NCBI RefSeq assembly: GCF_000425805.1
Contig: NZ_AUED01000003.1
Location: 1 to 64,000 of the forward strand
Direction of reading: 5' to 3'
Length of the DNA stretch: 64,000 nucleotides
From: Pseudomonas vranovensis DSM 16006
GTDB taxonomy: Bacteria > Pseudomonadota > Gammaproteobacteria > Pseudomonadales > Pseudomonadaceae
How positions within the stretch are numbered: the stretch's first letter is position 1; the number at the start of each line of letters is the position of its first letter. Shown piece after piece: positions 50,525-60,167 of this stretch. The notes below the pieces were generated by a model that saw nothing but the letters and a program-made list of their open reading frames with translations, was not told the origin of the DNA and searched no databases. The translations under genes were made by a program, and so were the position numbers.

Positions 50525-51724
50525 ATGGCTGACCAAGGTTCGCCGCGCCGCTTTGCGCGCATTGATCGTCTCCCCCCCTACGTCTTCAACATCACCGCCG
50601 AACTCAAGATGGCCGCACGCCGTCGTGGCGAGGACATCATCGACCTGAGCATGGGCAACCCCGACGGGGCCACGCCGCCGCACATCGTTGAAAAGCTGGT
50701 GCAAGTCGCCCAGCGTGAAGACACCCACGGCTACTCGACCTCCCGCGGTATTCCACGCCTGCGCCGGGCGATTTCGCGCTGGTACAAGGATCGCTACGAG
50801 GTCGAGATCGACCCGGAAAGCGAAGCCATCGTCACCATCGGCTCCAAGGAAGGCCTGGCGCACCTGATGCTCGCCACCCTGGACCATGGCGACACGGTGC
50901 TGGTGCCCAATCCCAGCTACCCGATTCATATCTACGGCGCAGTGATTGCCGGGGCCCAGGTGCGTTCGGTGCCGTTGGTACCGGGTGTGGATTTCTTCAA
51001 TGAACTGGAGCGGGCGATCCGCGAGTCGATCCCCAAGCCGAAGATGATGATCCTGGGCTTCCCTTCCAACCCGACCGCGCAGTGCGTGGAACTGGACTTC
51101 TTCGAGCGGGTGGTGGCCCTGGCCAAGCAGTACGATGTGCTGGTGATCCACGACCTGGCCTATGCCGACATCGTCTACGACGGCTGGAAGGCGCCTTCGA
51201 TCATGCAGGTGCCGGGCGCCAAGGACATCGCGGTGGAGTTCTTCACCTTGTCCAAGAGTTACAACATGGCTGGCTGGCGTATCGGCTTCATGGTTGGCAA
51301 CCCTGAACTGGTCAGCGCCCTGGCGCGGATCAAGAGCTACCACGACTACGGCACCTTCACCCCGCTGCAGGTAGCTGCCATTGCCGCCCTCGAAGGCGAC
51401 CAGCAGTGTGTGCGCGATATCGCCGAGCAGTACCGCCAGCGTCGCAACGTGCTGGTCAAGGGCTTGCACGAGCTGGGCTGGATGGTCGAGAACCCCAAGG
51501 CGTCCATGTATGTCTGGGCGAAGATCCCCGAGCAGTATGCCCACCTGGGCTCGCTGGAGTTTTCCAAGAAACTGCTGGCCGAAGCCAAGGTCTGTGTGTC
51601 GCCGGGCATCGGCTTTGGTGACTACGGTGACGATCACGTGCGCTTTGCCCTGATCGAGAACCAGGACCGTATCCGCCAGGCGGTGCGGGGTATTCGGCAG
51701 ATGTTCCGCAAACAGCAGTCGTAA
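50525..51724 (+). CDS. alaC: Alanine aminotransferase-type class I aminotransferase
   Basis: This 399-residue PLP enzyme has the cofactor lysine in [16 protein letters not shown]. Other fold features are [20 protein letters not shown] at the N-terminus and [17 protein letters not shown]. The pattern matches AlaC, a glutamate-pyruvate transaminase of E. coli. The ATG at 50525 follows GAGGAA. The upstream 24 open codons are not coding-like. A REP pair follows. Confidence 0.92.
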   Translation: MADQGSPRRFARIDRLPPYVFNITAELKMAARRRGEDIIDLSMGNPDGATPPHIVEKLVQVAQREDTHGYSTSRGIPRLRRAISRWYKDRYEVEIDPESEAIVTIGSKEGLAHLMLATLDHGDTVLVPNPSYPIHIYGAVIAGAQVRSVPLVPGVDFFNELERAIRESIPKPKMMILGFPSNPTAQCVELDFFERVVALAKQYDVLVIHDLAYADIVYDGWKAPSIMQVPGAKDIAVEFFTLSKSYNMAGWRIGFMVGNPELVSALARIKSYHDYGTFTPLQVAAIAALEGDQQCVRDIAEQYRQRRNVLVKGLHELGWMVENPKASMYVWAKIPEQYAHLGSLEFSKKLLAEAKVCVSPGIGFGDYGDDHVRFALIENQDRIRQAVRGIRQMFRKQQS

Positions 51725-51727
51725 AAA

Positions 51728-51783
51728 ATCGCGGGGCAAGCCCGCTCCCACAAGGCGTGTGGGAACGGGCTTGCCCCGCGATC
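51728..51783. repeat. REP pair (inverted) after alaC
   Basis: Two facing Pseudomonas REP copies form a long near-perfect hairpin (ATCGCGGGGCAAGCCCGCTC and its complement). It begins three bases past the alaC stop and may terminate transcription or protect the mRNA end. Confidence 0.9.
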
Positions 51784-51919
51784 CGTTCAACCGGCTTCAA
51801 CCGCCTGTCAGAAGCCAATTATTTCTGCTTAACCCCCCTTCTCAAAGCGTTGCCGAAGCATAGAATGGCGGCGGGTTTCCTCCCAATAACGATAATCTGC
51901 CCCCCGTCTTTTTCTCATC

Positions 51920-52291
51920 ATGTCCGATAATCCTTGCTTGAACTGCGGCGCCTGCTGCGGGTATTTCCGTGTGTCTTTCTTCTGGGGCGAGTGTGAGTCG
52001 GCAGGTGGTGTGGTGCCCGACGACCTGGTGGTCCAGATCAACCCCACCCGTGTGGCGATGATCGGTACCGACAGCAAACCCTGCCGCTGTATCGGCCTTG
52101 AAGGCGAAATTGGTAAAGGGGTGAGTTGCTCCCTTTACGAGAAGCGCTCCACGCCTTGCCGTGAGTTCGAGGCTGCCTGGGTCGATGGCAATGCCAACCC
52201 CAGTTGCGATGCGGCACGTGCGGCCTATGGCCTGCCGCCGCTGGAAGCCAACGAACCGATCTGGCCGGATGAAGGGGCCGAGGTCGCCTGA
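51920..52291 (+). CDS. YkgJ family cysteine-cluster protein
   Basis: The 123-residue protein begins with a CLNCGACCGYF cluster (CxxCxxCC), and further cysteines occur in CRCIGLEG, CSLYEKRSTPCREF and NPSC. This is the YkgJ/UPF0153 metal-binding pattern, probably zinc or iron-sulfur. Its role is not known. The start is an ATG at 51920. Confidence 0.9.
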   Translation: MSDNPCLNCGACCGYFRVSFFWGECESAGGVVPDDLVVQINPTRVAMIGTDSKPCRCIGLEGEIGKGVSCSLYEKRSTPCREFEAAWVDGNANPSCDAARAAYGLPPLEANEPIWPDEGAEVA

Positions 52292-52356
52292 GGGGCGTAT
52301 CACATTAAGGGTGAGGTAGACTGTGCGGCTTTTCGGCAAGAACAGGAGTTCTACCC

Positions 52357-52917
52357 GTGTCGCACCCCTATGCCTTTGCTCAGGACCTCAGCCTGCTGAC
52401 TCCGCGTTTGCAGTTGCGCCCCATGGGCAGCGACGATGCCGCGGCCTGGTTTGCGATCATGGCCGATCCGCAGGTCATGCGGTTCTGGAATCACGCCCCC
52501 TGGCGTGAGCTGGCCGAAGCCCAGGCGGCCTTGGCTGTCGATCGCCAGGCTTATGCCGAGGGGCAATTGTTCAAGCTCGGGATTTACCGTCGTGACAGCG
52601 ACGAGCTGATAGGTATGTGTCAGTGCTATCACATTGAAGCCGAGTCGCGCCGTGGCGAAATCGGCTACTGCCTGGCCAGTAATGCCCAGGGCCAGGGCTT
52701 CATGGGCGAGGCGCTGGAGCACTTCGTCCGGTACCTGGGGCAGGGCTTGAACATGCGCCGCCTCGAGGCCGAGATCGATCCGCGCAACCAGGCTTCGGCC
52801 CGCACCCTTGAACGGTTGGGCTTTGTGCTGGAAGGCACCCTGCGTGAACGCTGGTGCGTGGGCGGGGAGTTGTCCGATTCGGGGCTCTACGGGCTGTTGC
52901 TTGAGCGGACGGTGTGA
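52357..52917 (+). CDS. GNAT family N-acetyltransferase, RimJ/RimL type
   Basis: This 186-residue acetyltransferase has a RimJ-like head (LLTPRLQLRPMGSDDAAAWF) and the acetyl-CoA loop YCLASNAQGQGFMGEALEH, followed by LEAEIDPRNQASARTLERLG. The substrate may be a protein N-terminus or a small amine. The start is GTG at 52357 with AGGAG before it. It overlaps the next gene by four bases (GTGATGA). Confidence 0.92.
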   Translation: MSHPYAFAQDLSLLTPRLQLRPMGSDDAAAWFAIMADPQVMRFWNHAPWRELAEAQAALAVDRQAYAEGQLFKLGIYRRDSDELIGMCQCYHIEAESRRGEIGYCLASNAQGQGFMGEALEHFVRYLGQGLNMRRLEAEIDPRNQASARTLERLGFVLEGTLRERWCVGGELSDSGLYGLLLERTV

Positions 52918-53474
52918 TGATTGCACGCCGCTACATCTCGATCACGCTGCTGCTGTTTTTGGCTTGCCTGAGCTTCAACGCCCTGTACCTCAGTGGCGGG
53001 GGTCGCTTGCATGCGTTGCAAGCGTTGTTGTACGGCCCTTGGGGCATCGTGTTCGGTATGTATGGCTGGTTCGCCAACCCGCTGCTGGGGTTGGCAATCC
53101 TGTTGCACCGGCGCTGGCGCTGGTTTTCGTTGCTGCTGGGGCTCTGCGCTCTGGGGCTGGGCTTAAGCAGTCTTGGCATCGAGCGGGTACCAGACAACCG
53201 CAGTTATGACTTCCTGAACCTTGAGCATTTCGCTCCAGGCTTCTATTTGTGGCTGTTGTCGATCCTCGGGTTTTGCCTGGGGCAGGCCTGGTGGTGTCAA
53301 AAGGCGCGTCAAGGCCTGGCGGTACCTGGCTGGCACTGGCCGGACGCTGCCCTGGCGGTGGTGCTTGGGCTGGTGGTCCATTTCGCCCTACAGGCGCCCA
53401 GCCTCAGGTTCGAAATCGACCGGGCGCTGGCGCCGCCACCCTATGTTCAACCCTCGACCCCCAACGCCATCTAG
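52914..53474 (+). CDS. Membrane protein of unknown function
   Basis: The 186-residue protein has about five hydrophobic segments (residues 7-27, 38-58, 70-88, 105-128, 142-160). It is coupled to the acetyltransferase by an overlapping start. No family is recognised. Its 3' end overlaps the convergent DMT transporter by four bases. Confidence 0.75.
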   Translation: MMIARRYISITLLLFLACLSFNALYLSGGGRLHALQALLYGPWGIVFGMYGWFANPLLGLAILLHRRWRWFSLLLGLCALGLGLSSLGIERVPDNRSYDFLNLEHFAPGFYLWLLSILGFCLGQAWWCQKARQGLAVPGWHWPDAALAVVLGLVVHFALQAPSLRFEIDRALAPPPYVQPSTPNAI

Positions 53475-53950
53475 CGGGACGTCGAGGTCCCCCACTGCAC
53501 CACCAGCATGCCCACCACGATCAGGCCGACACCTGCCAGGCGCAGGCCGTTCACCGGCCGCTCCGGCAGGCCCATCAGCCCCCACTGATCGATCAGCAAC
53601 GAAGACAATACCTGGCCTGCGATCACGCAGACGATAAAGCCTGCAGCGCCCAGGCGCGGCGTCAGTACCAGCGCGGCGGTGATGTAGGCCACACCGGCCA
53701 CGCCGCCCAGCCATGCCCACCACGGCGCCTGGGCCAGCGCGCCGACCTGCGGCAGGGGGGCACGTAGCACCAATAATGCCGGGATCACCATCAACACACT
53801 GACCCCAAGCGACACCAGCGACGCCCACAAGGGGTGCCCCAGCAGGCGGCCCAGTGCTGCGTTACTGCCCGCCTGAAACGGCACGGCGGCACCCGCCAGC
53901 AAGGCAATGACCAGGGGGAGCAAGGCAGCAGGGGCGAAAGACAGGTTCAT
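53471..53950 (-). CDS. DMT family transporter (DUF606/YdcZ type)
   Basis: The 159-residue transporter has five hydrophobic segments and the DUF606 pattern ALLAGAAVPFQAGSNAALGR, then WAWLGGVAGVAYITAALVLT. Such small half-size DMT proteins may work as dimers. The substrate is unknown. It is divergent from the LysR gene at 54040, which probably regulates it. Confidence 0.88.
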   Translation of the reverse strand: MNLSFAPAALLPLVIALLAGAAVPFQAGSNAALGRLLGHPLWASLVSLGVSVLMVIPALLVLRAPLPQVGALAQAPWWAWLGGVAGVAYITAALVLTPRLGAAGFIVCVIAGQVLSSLLIDQWGLMGLPERPVNGLRLAGVGLIVVGMLVVQWGTSTSR

Positions 53951-54039
53951 GGCAAGACTCCTTGTTGGTGGCTTGGTAAAGTCTTCGGTATTCGCTTTGA
54001 TAATGGAAATTAAAATGCTGCACAGGAGCTATTCGCCTG

Positions 54040-54960
54040 ATGGATGATCTGCGCCGTATTGATTTGAACCTGCTGCTGACCCTGCATGCCCTGCTGGTTG
54101 AACAGCATGTGTCGAGGGCCGCTATTCGCCTGCACCGCAGCCAGCCGGCGGTCAGCCATGCGCTGGCGCAATTGCGTGAATTGTTCGGCGACCCGTTGCT
54201 GGTGCGTCGGGGTGGACGATTGCAGGCCACGGCCCGCGCCCAGGCACTGATCGAGCCTTTGCAGCAGGCGCTGGCGCAGCTCGACGGGTTGATCGCCAGC
54301 CCAGGTTTCGACCCGGGCAAGGCACGGCGAACCTTTCGCCTGGCGATGTCGGACTATGGGGCCCGGGTGGTGTTGCCGGGGCTGATGAAAGTGCTCAGGC
54401 AAGAGGCTCCGGGGATCGACCTGGTGGTCATCCAGGGCAGTCGGGAAGCGATGCTGGGGCATTTGTTCGATGGCGAGGCGGACCTTGCGCTGGGTGTGTT
54501 CCCGCAACTGTCGGCCGAGCTTCGGGTCGAGACCTTGTTCGAGGAACGTTTCACCTGTGTAGCTGACCGCAGCGTATTGCCTGCGCGTGGCGGCCTGGGG
54601 CTGGAGGACTGGCTGGCGCGGCCGCATGTGCTGGTGGCGGTACGTCCAGGCATCGACAACGAGATCGACCTGGCCCTGGAGGGCATCGGCGCCCGCCGCC
54701 GGGTTGCCTTGGCGCTTCCGCATTGGGCGGCTGCCCAGGAAGTGGTCGCCGGCACCGACCTGATTCTCACGGTGGCGCGGCGTAGCCTGGACAGCGGCAA
54801 GCTGGACCCGCGCCTGCGCCGCTTCGAGCCGCCGTTGCCGATCAAGGCATTCGCCTTCCAGCAGGCCTGGCATCAACGCCGGAACGGCGATGCCGCCCAC
54901 CAATGGCTGCGCCAAGCCTGTAGGAGCGGCGGTGCGACGTCTCGACTTGCCCCGCGATAG
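54040..54960 (+). CDS. LysR-family regulator with a REP-encoded C-terminus
   Basis: The 306-residue protein has a helix-turn-helix at residues 18-60 (QHVSRAAIRLHRSQPAVSHA) and an effector domain (FRLAMSDYGARVVLPGLMKV). It is divergent from the DMT transporter. The last about 13 residues (CRSGGATSRLAPR) and the stop are encoded by a REP-like element, so the natural C-terminus was extended or replaced when the REP arrived. Confidence 0.9.
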   Translation: MDDLRRIDLNLLLTLHALLVEQHVSRAAIRLHRSQPAVSHALAQLRELFGDPLLVRRGGRLQATARAQALIEPLQQALAQLDGLIASPGFDPGKARRTFRLAMSDYGARVVLPGLMKVLRQEAPGIDLVVIQGSREAMLGHLFDGEADLALGVFPQLSAELRVETLFEERFTCVADRSVLPARGGLGLEDWLARPHVLVAVRPGIDNEIDLALEGIGARRRVALALPHWAAAQEVVAGTDLILTVARRSLDSGKLDPRLRRFEPPLPIKAFAFQQAWHQRRNGDAAHQWLRQACRSGGATSRLAPR

Positions 54961-55005
54961 TGACTTTGCAGGCACACCGCATCGCGGGGCATGCCCGCTC
55001 CTGCA
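54920..55005. repeat. REP pair fused to the LysR gene 3' end
   Basis: A variant REP (TAGGAGCGGCGGTGCGAC) joined to CTTGCCCCGCGAT is followed, after about 20 bp, by an inverted ATCGCGGGGCATGCCCGCTC copy. The left part overlaps the coding region of the LysR gene. Confidence 0.85.
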
Positions 55006-55057
55006 GGGGGAATTCGGTTATTGTGGCGGGCCCATTCGTTTACAAGGAGTTCACCTG

Positions 55058-55426
55058 ATGAAGCTTCTGCTGGCCATCGCCCTGCTCAGCGTCATAGCGC
55101 CTTTGGCCACTGCCAACGACGCCTTCAGCCAATGCATGAGCAGCGCCCAGACAACCCTGGCCATGAATGACTGCAACGGCGCCGAGATCAAGCGTCAGGA
55201 CACCCGCCTGAACGCCGCCTACAAAGCCGCGATGGCGGGTCTTGAAGCAGAGCAGCAAGGCAAGCTGCGTGAGGCCCAGCGGCAATGGATCAAGTACCGT
55301 GACGCCAATTGCGGCCTGTACTTCAGCCTTACCGGCGGCACCATCGATCAGCTCAATGGCGCAGGCTGTGTGCTGAACATGACCAAGGCCCGGGCAGACG
55401 AATTGCAGAGCCTGCGCGAGCCTTGA
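55058..55426 (+). CDS. Secreted LprI/DUF1311 family protein
   Basis: The 122-residue periplasmic protein has a signal peptide (MKLLLAIALLSVIAPLATAN). The LprI-type core is SQCMSSAQTTLAMNDCNGAE followed by LREAQRQWIKYRDANCGLYF, with conserved cysteines. Family members include lysozyme inhibitors and envelope proteins of unknown role. I start at the ATG at 55058, preceded by AAGGAG. The longer frame upstream runs into the REP region. Confidence 0.88.
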   Translation: MKLLLAIALLSVIAPLATANDAFSQCMSSAQTTLAMNDCNGAEIKRQDTRLNAAYKAAMAGLEAEQQGKLREAQRQWIKYRDANCGLYFSLTGGTIDQLNGAGCVLNMTKARADELQSLREP

Positions 55427-55437
55427 GGGCGGGTTAA

Positions 55438-56541
55438 TCAGCGACGGGCGGCGCGGGCACGCAGGTACTCGCGCACCTCGGTGTGGTTGCCGGAGAACTC
55501 GATGCGTCCGGCCTTGCTGTCGCGGTGGTAGGCGTACATCGGGTCGTAGTACTCGCTGAGCAGCCCGCTGATCCAGGCACGGTGCAAGGCCACGTCGCCG
55601 TTGCGCTGCTGCTCGTCGAGCGCCTGTTGCAGCAATGCCGACAGGCGCTGATAACGCTCGCCGCCCAGGCGCTTGAGGATGTTGTTCATGCTCTGGTTCA
55701 GGCGTTCGGCAAACAGCGGGAAGCCTTGCTCGTCACCGTGCAGGGCCACGAACTCGGCGCAAAGGTTGATCACGTAGTCGCCCAGGATCCGCTCGACGCG
55801 GTTGTCGAAACTGTCTTCCAGCCACACCAGTGGGTACTGCTGCATGCCCTGATACAGCTCAAGAGGCAGTGAACAACTGCCGACGATGCGACCTTCGTCC
55901 TCAAGCACGAACTGCTCGATGCCCCGGGCGCGTTTTTTCAGCACGTCGATGGCCAGGCGGTTTTCGAAGTCGATCTGCGCGGGTTGCGCGGTAGCACGTT
56001 TACCGAAGCTGGAACCACGGTGGTTGGCATGGCCCTCCAGGTCGATGGCGTTGTCCAGCAGTTGCAGTACTTCAGTCTTGCCGGTGCCGGTCAGGCCGCC
56101 GATCAGCACGAAGTCGCATTCGGCCACGGCGCCCTGGGTGGTCTCGAACAGGAAGTTACGCATGGCCTTGTAGCCGCCAACTACCTTGGGGTAGGCGATG
56201 CCGGCTTCTTCCTTGAGCCATTGCTGGGCAATCTGCGAGCGCAGGCCGCCACGAAAACAGTAGAGGTAACCGTGCGGGTTGGCCCGGGCGAACGCGGCCC
56301 AGGCGGCAATGCGTTCGTCCTTTAGCTGGCCGTCGACCAGTTGATGGCCAAGGGTAATCGCGGCTTGCTGGCCGTGCTGCTTGTAGCAGGTGCCGACCTT
56401 CTGCCGCTCCAGGTCGTTCATCAGCGGCAGGTTGATCACATTGGGGAACGCGCCCTTGCCGAATTCGACCGGGGCGCGCATGTCCATCATCGCTACATCG
56501 TTCAAAAACAGTTGGCGGTAGTCGGTGGTGTTGTCACGCAT
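55438..56541 (-). CDS. mnmH: tRNA 2-selenouridine synthase
   Basis: The 367-residue enzyme (also called SelU/YbbB) replaces sulfur by selenium at U34 of certain tRNAs, using selenophosphate and a geranylated intermediate. The rhodanese domain holds the catalytic Cys95 in [13 protein letters not shown]. The P-loop [11 protein letters not shown] is at about residues 148-158. Its start codon shares one base with the selD stop (TAATG), so the pair is coupled and the selenophosphate donor is made next to its consumer. Confidence 0.95.
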   Translation of the reverse strand: MRDNTTDYRQLFLNDVAMMDMRAPVEFGKGAFPNVINLPLMNDLERQKVGTCYKQHGQQAAITLGHQLVDGQLKDERIAAWAAFARANPHGYLYCFRGGLRSQIAQQWLKEEAGIAYPKVVGGYKAMRNFLFETTQGAVAECDFVLIGGLTGTGKTEVLQLLDNAIDLEGHANHRGSSFGKRATAQPAQIDFENRLAIDVLKKRARGIEQFVLEDEGRIVGSCSLPLELYQGMQQYPLVWLEDSFDNRVERILGDYVINLCAEFVALHGDEQGFPLFAERLNQSMNNILKRLGGERYQRLSALLQQALDEQQRNGDVALHRAWISGLLSEYYDPMYAYHRDSKAGRIEFSGNHTEVREYLRARAARR

Positions 56542-57575
56542 TACAGCACCTCAACTGCATGGCTCTGTCGCTCGACCAACTCGCCGATCGGGGCCAGGTT
56601 CAGGCCCAGTTCGGTGGCGACGGCAAGGAACTCGGCTTCACCTTCAGGCGTTACCGCCACCAGCAGGCCACCGCTGGTTTGCGGGTCGCACAGCAGGTGC
56701 TTCTGATCATCGCTCAGGGGCGCGATCTTCTCGCCGTAGCTGTCGAAGTTGCGCAAGGTGCCGCCAGGTACACAACCTTCGGCCAGGTAGTGCTCGACGC
56801 TCGGCAGGCGCGGCACGGTGCTGTAGGTCAGGCGCGCGCTCAAGCCGCTGCCGTCGGCCAGTTCCACCAGGTGACCGAGCAGGCCAAAGCCGGTGACGTC
56901 GGTCATGGCCTTGACACCATCGAGCTTGCCGAAGCGGCTGCCGGGGGTATTGAGGGTACACATCCAGTCGCGAGCCAGGCCCTTGTCCTGATCGCGCAGC
57001 TTGGCTTTTTTCTCGGCGGTGGTGAGGATGCCGATGCCCAGCGGCTTGGTCAGGTACAGGCGGCAACCCACGGTGGCGGTGTCGTTGCGCTTCATGTGGC
57101 GCTTTTGCACGACGCCGGTCACGGCCAGGCCGAAGATCGGCTCGGGGGCATCGATGGAGTGTCCGCCGGCCAGGGGAATACCCGCTTCGGCGCACACGGC
57201 GCGACCGCCACGAATCACTTCGCGGGCGACTTCCGGGGCCAGTACATTGATCGGCCAGCCAAGAATGGCGATGGCCATCAGCGGGTCGCCACCCATGGCG
57301 TAGATGTCGCTGATGGCATTGGTGGCGGCGATGCGACCAAAGTCATAGGGGTCGTCGACAATGGGCATGAAGAAATCGGTGGTCGAAACTACACCGCGCT
57401 CTTCGTCCAGCGCGTAGACTGCCGCGTCGTCGCGCGAGGCGTTGCCCACCCAGAGGTTCGGGTCCAGCGCCTGGGTACCGCTTTCGGCAAGAATCACTTC
57501 CAGCATCTTCGGAGAGATCTTGCAGCCACAACCGGCACCATGGCTGTACTGGGTCAGACGAATCGGCTCGCTCAT
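56541..57575 (-). CDS. selD: Selenide, water dikinase (selenophosphate synthase)
   Basis: The 344-residue enzyme makes selenophosphate from selenide and ATP. The active site GAGCGCKIS with Cys16 and Lys19 is at the N-terminus; Cys replaces the selenocysteine seen in some homologues. Glycine-rich ATP-binding elements follow ([46 protein letters not shown]). The ATG at 57575 is used, with a GTG two codons upstream. It is divergent from the ABC importer. Confidence 0.96.
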   Translation of the reverse strand: MSEPIRLTQYSHGAGCGCKISPKMLEVILAESGTQALDPNLWVGNASRDDAAVYALDEERGVVSTTDFFMPIVDDPYDFGRIAATNAISDIYAMGGDPLMAIAILGWPINVLAPEVAREVIRGGRAVCAEAGIPLAGGHSIDAPEPIFGLAVTGVVQKRHMKRNDTATVGCRLYLTKPLGIGILTTAEKKAKLRDQDKGLARDWMCTLNTPGSRFGKLDGVKAMTDVTGFGLLGHLVELADGSGLSARLTYSTVPRLPSVEHYLAEGCVPGGTLRNFDSYGEKIAPLSDDQKHLLCDPQTSGGLLVAVTPEGEAEFLAVATELGLNLAPIGELVERQSHAVEVL

Positions 57576-57697
57576 ACGCACCTCGAAAAATCGTGAGGGC
57601 CGATTGTAGCAAAGCTGGTCTTTGCGCCGATGACTCTTATAATTCCGGAGCTGGCCTGATGCCGGCTCATTCCCCGCTATTGAACCGGAGAACCCCC

Positions 57698-58552
57698 ATG
57701 CTCAAACGTCCCCTGGCGCTGTTCGCCGGCCTCGTGCTGTCTTGCACGTCCTATCTGGCCCAGGCAGCCGACACCCTGCGTGTCAGTGCCATCCCTGATG
57801 AAGCCCCCACTGAACTGTTGCGCAAGTTCAAGCCGCTGGGCGAATACCTGGAACAGCAACTGGGCATGAAGGTGCAGTTCGTACCGGTGGCCGACTATCC
57901 GGCCGTGGTCGAGGCGCTGGCGACCGACCGTCTGGACATGGCCTGGCTGGGCGGCTTCACCTTCGTCCAGGTTCACCTGAAGAGCCCGACCGCGACCCCG
58001 CTGGTACAGCGTGAGCAAGATGCGAAGTTCACCAGCAAGTTCATCACCGCCAACCCCGACATCAAGAGCCTGGCGGATCTCAAGGGCAAGACCTTTGCCT
58101 TCGGTTCGATCTCGTCGACCTCCGGCAGCCTGATGCCGCGCTACTTCATGCTCAAGGACGACAACATCAAGCCTGAAAGCTACTTCAGCCGCGTTGCCTA
58201 TTCCGGTGCCCACGATGCCACTGCCGCCTGGGTGCAGGCGGGCAAAGTCGATGCCGGTGTGCTCAACGCCAGCGTCTGGGACAAACTGGTCGCCTCGGGC
58301 AAGGTCGATACCAACAAGGTCAAGGTGTTCGCCACCACCCCGAGCTACTACGACTACAACTGGACCGTGCGCGGCAGCCTCGACCCAGCCCTGAAAGAGA
58401 AGATCAAGCAAGCCTTCCTCGCCCTCGATCCTGCCAAGGCGCAAGACAAGGCGATCCTCGACCTGCAGGCGGCCAGCCGTTTCATTGAAACCAGCCCGGA
58501 CAACTACAAGGGCATCGAGGAGGCTGCTCGCGCTGCTGAGCTGCTCAAGTGA
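57698..58552 (+). CDS. Putative selenate ABC transporter, substrate-binding protein
   Basis: The 284-residue periplasmic binding protein has a signal peptide ([18 protein letters not shown]) and a PhnD-like fold ([52 protein letters not shown]). PhnD-type members usually bind phosphonates. The subgroup found beside selD and mnmH is regarded as a selenium-oxyanion importer, and that is the basis for the call. The start follows GGAGA. It is the first gene of a four-gene operon divergent from selD. Confidence 0.85.
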   Translation: MLKRPLALFAGLVLSCTSYLAQAADTLRVSAIPDEAPTELLRKFKPLGEYLEQQLGMKVQFVPVADYPAVVEALATDRLDMAWLGGFTFVQVHLKSPTATPLVQREQDAKFTSKFITANPDIKSLADLKGKTFAFGSISSTSGSLMPRYFMLKDDNIKPESYFSRVAYSGAHDATAAWVQAGKVDAGVLNASVWDKLVASGKVDTNKVKVFATTPSYYDYNWTVRGSLDPALKEKIKQAFLALDPAKAQDKAILDLQAASRFIETSPDNYKGIEEAARAAELLK

Positions 58553-59343
58553 CCATTGCGCTTAAAAGCGCCAGCCTGCGCCATGGCCAGGTCCAGGCGC
58601 TGAATGAAATCGACGTGCAGATCGGCACCGGCGAGCGGGTGGCGATCATCGGCCCGTCGGGTGCCGGCAAATCCAGTTTGTTGCAGTTGCTGGCCAGCGC
58701 CATCGCACCCAGTACCGGCAACGTCGAACTGCTCGGCGAGGCGCCCTGGCGGTTGTCGGCCTCGGCTCGCCAGCGCCTGCGCGCGCGTATCGCCCTGGTA
58801 CACCAGGCGCCGCCGTTGCCCCCGCGCCAACGGGTGGTGACAGCGGTACTGGCAGGGCGGTTGGGGCAGTGGAGCACACTGCGTGGCTTGCTCAACCTGC
58901 TGCACCCCTCGGACATTCCCGGGGTGCGCGAGGTGCTGAGCAGCCTTGGCATGGCCGACAAGATCTTCGCCCAATGCGGGCAGCTCTCCGGAGGGCAGCT
59001 ACAGCGGGTCGGCATCGCCCGGGCGCTGTACCAGCAGCCGGAACTGCTGCTGGCGGACGAACCGGTGTCGGCCATGGACCCGGTACTGGCCGACCACAGC
59101 CTTAAAGTCCTCAACAGCCATGCGCAGTCTCGTAATGTGACCCTGGTGGCCAGCCTGCACGCCGTGGACCTGGCGCTGGCGCATTTTCCCCGGGTGATCG
59201 GCATCCGCGAAGGGCAGGTGGCATTTGACCGGCCTGCTGCCGAAGTCTCAAGCGAGATGCTCGATGCCTTGTACGCCAACGAGCACCTGGCCTCGCCGGT
59301 GTTGCCACTACCGACCTTGAACCTGCAGATTCCACGATGCTGA
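58549..59343 (+). CDS. Putative selenate ABC transporter, ATP-binding protein
   Basis: The 264-residue ABC ATPase has Walker A GPSGAGKSSLL near residue 38, signature QLSGGQLQRVGIARAL, Walker B LLLADEPVSAMD, and a following His in VASLHAVDLAL. It begins with GTG overlapping the stop of the binding-protein gene, so the two are coupled. It resembles PhnC. It energises the two downstream permeases. Confidence 0.92.
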   Translation: MTIALKSASLRHGQVQALNEIDVQIGTGERVAIIGPSGAGKSSLLQLLASAIAPSTGNVELLGEAPWRLSASARQRLRARIALVHQAPPLPPRQRVVTAVLAGRLGQWSTLRGLLNLLHPSDIPGVREVLSSLGMADKIFAQCGQLSGGQLQRVGIARALYQQPELLLADEPVSAMDPVLADHSLKVLNSHAQSRNVTLVASLHAVDLALAHFPRVIGIREGQVAFDRPAAEVSSEMLDALYANEHLASPVLPLPTLNLQIPRC

Positions 59344-60167
59344 AGGCCGCCGCCAATCGCGATCCGGCAGCGCTGCCACGGTTGCTGCTGACCCTGCTGG
59401 CGATTGCCGTGCTGTGGCCGGGTATCAACCTCAGCGAGCTCAATCCAGGCGTGTTGCTGCAGGCCGACAACCGTCGTGAGATGGGCAATTTTGTCAGCGC
59501 CTTCTGGCCGCCGGCCCACGATGCGGCATTTCTGGAACTGCTGCTGGAGGCCACGCTGCAGACCCTGGCAGTTGCCACGGCCGGCATGGCCCTGGCCTTG
59601 TTGCTGGCGATCCCGGCGAGTCTGCTGGCCAGTCGCGCGTTGTCGATGGGCGCCGCCTCCCGTGGCGGACGCCTGGGGTTCTGGTCCCGGACGGTGCGTC
59701 TGCCGGTGCGCGGTCTGCTGATTTTTTTGCGCAGCGTGCCGGAGATCGTCTGGGCGTTGCTGTTCGTCCGCGCGGTAGGCCTGGGCCCCACCGCCGGGGT
59801 GCTGGCCATCGCCATTACCTACAGCGGCATGCTCGGCAAGGTGTATGCGGAGATCTTCGAGTCGGTCAACCAACGCCCGGCCCATGCTCTGTTGCAGGCC
59901 GGCAGCAGCCGCTTGAGTGCGTTCTTCTACGGCATCCTGCCCGATGCGGCCGCGGAGCTGGTGTCGTACACGGTGTACCGCTGGGAATGCGCAATACGCG
60001 CTTCGGTGGTGATGGGCTTTGTGGGGGCGGGTGGCTTGGGCCAGCAGATCGACCTGTCGATGCGCATGTTTGCCGGCGCCGAGGTCGCGAGCATGCTGCT
60101 GGCGTTCCTGGTGCTGGTGTGGCTGGCTGATCAGCTCAGCCGATTGTTGCGCGGGAGGCTGGCATGA
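59337..60167 (+). CDS. Putative selenate ABC transporter, permease 1
   Basis: The 276-residue PhnE-like permease has about six membrane helices. The EAA loop that contacts the ATPase is visible near EIFESVNQRPAHALLQAGSS. It overlaps the ATPase gene by seven bases and the next permease by four. Two distinct permeases in one operon suggest a heterodimeric channel. Confidence 0.9.
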   Translation: MLKAAANRDPAALPRLLLTLLAIAVLWPGINLSELNPGVLLQADNRREMGNFVSAFWPPAHDAAFLELLLEATLQTLAVATAGMALALLLAIPASLLASRALSMGAASRGGRLGFWSRTVRLPVRGLLIFLRSVPEIVWALLFVRAVGLGPTAGVLAIAITYSGMLGKVYAEIFESVNQRPAHALLQAGSSRLSAFFYGILPDAAAELVSYTVYRWECAIRASVVMGFVGAGGLGQQIDLSMRMFAGAEVASMLLAFLVLVWLADQLSRLLRGRLA

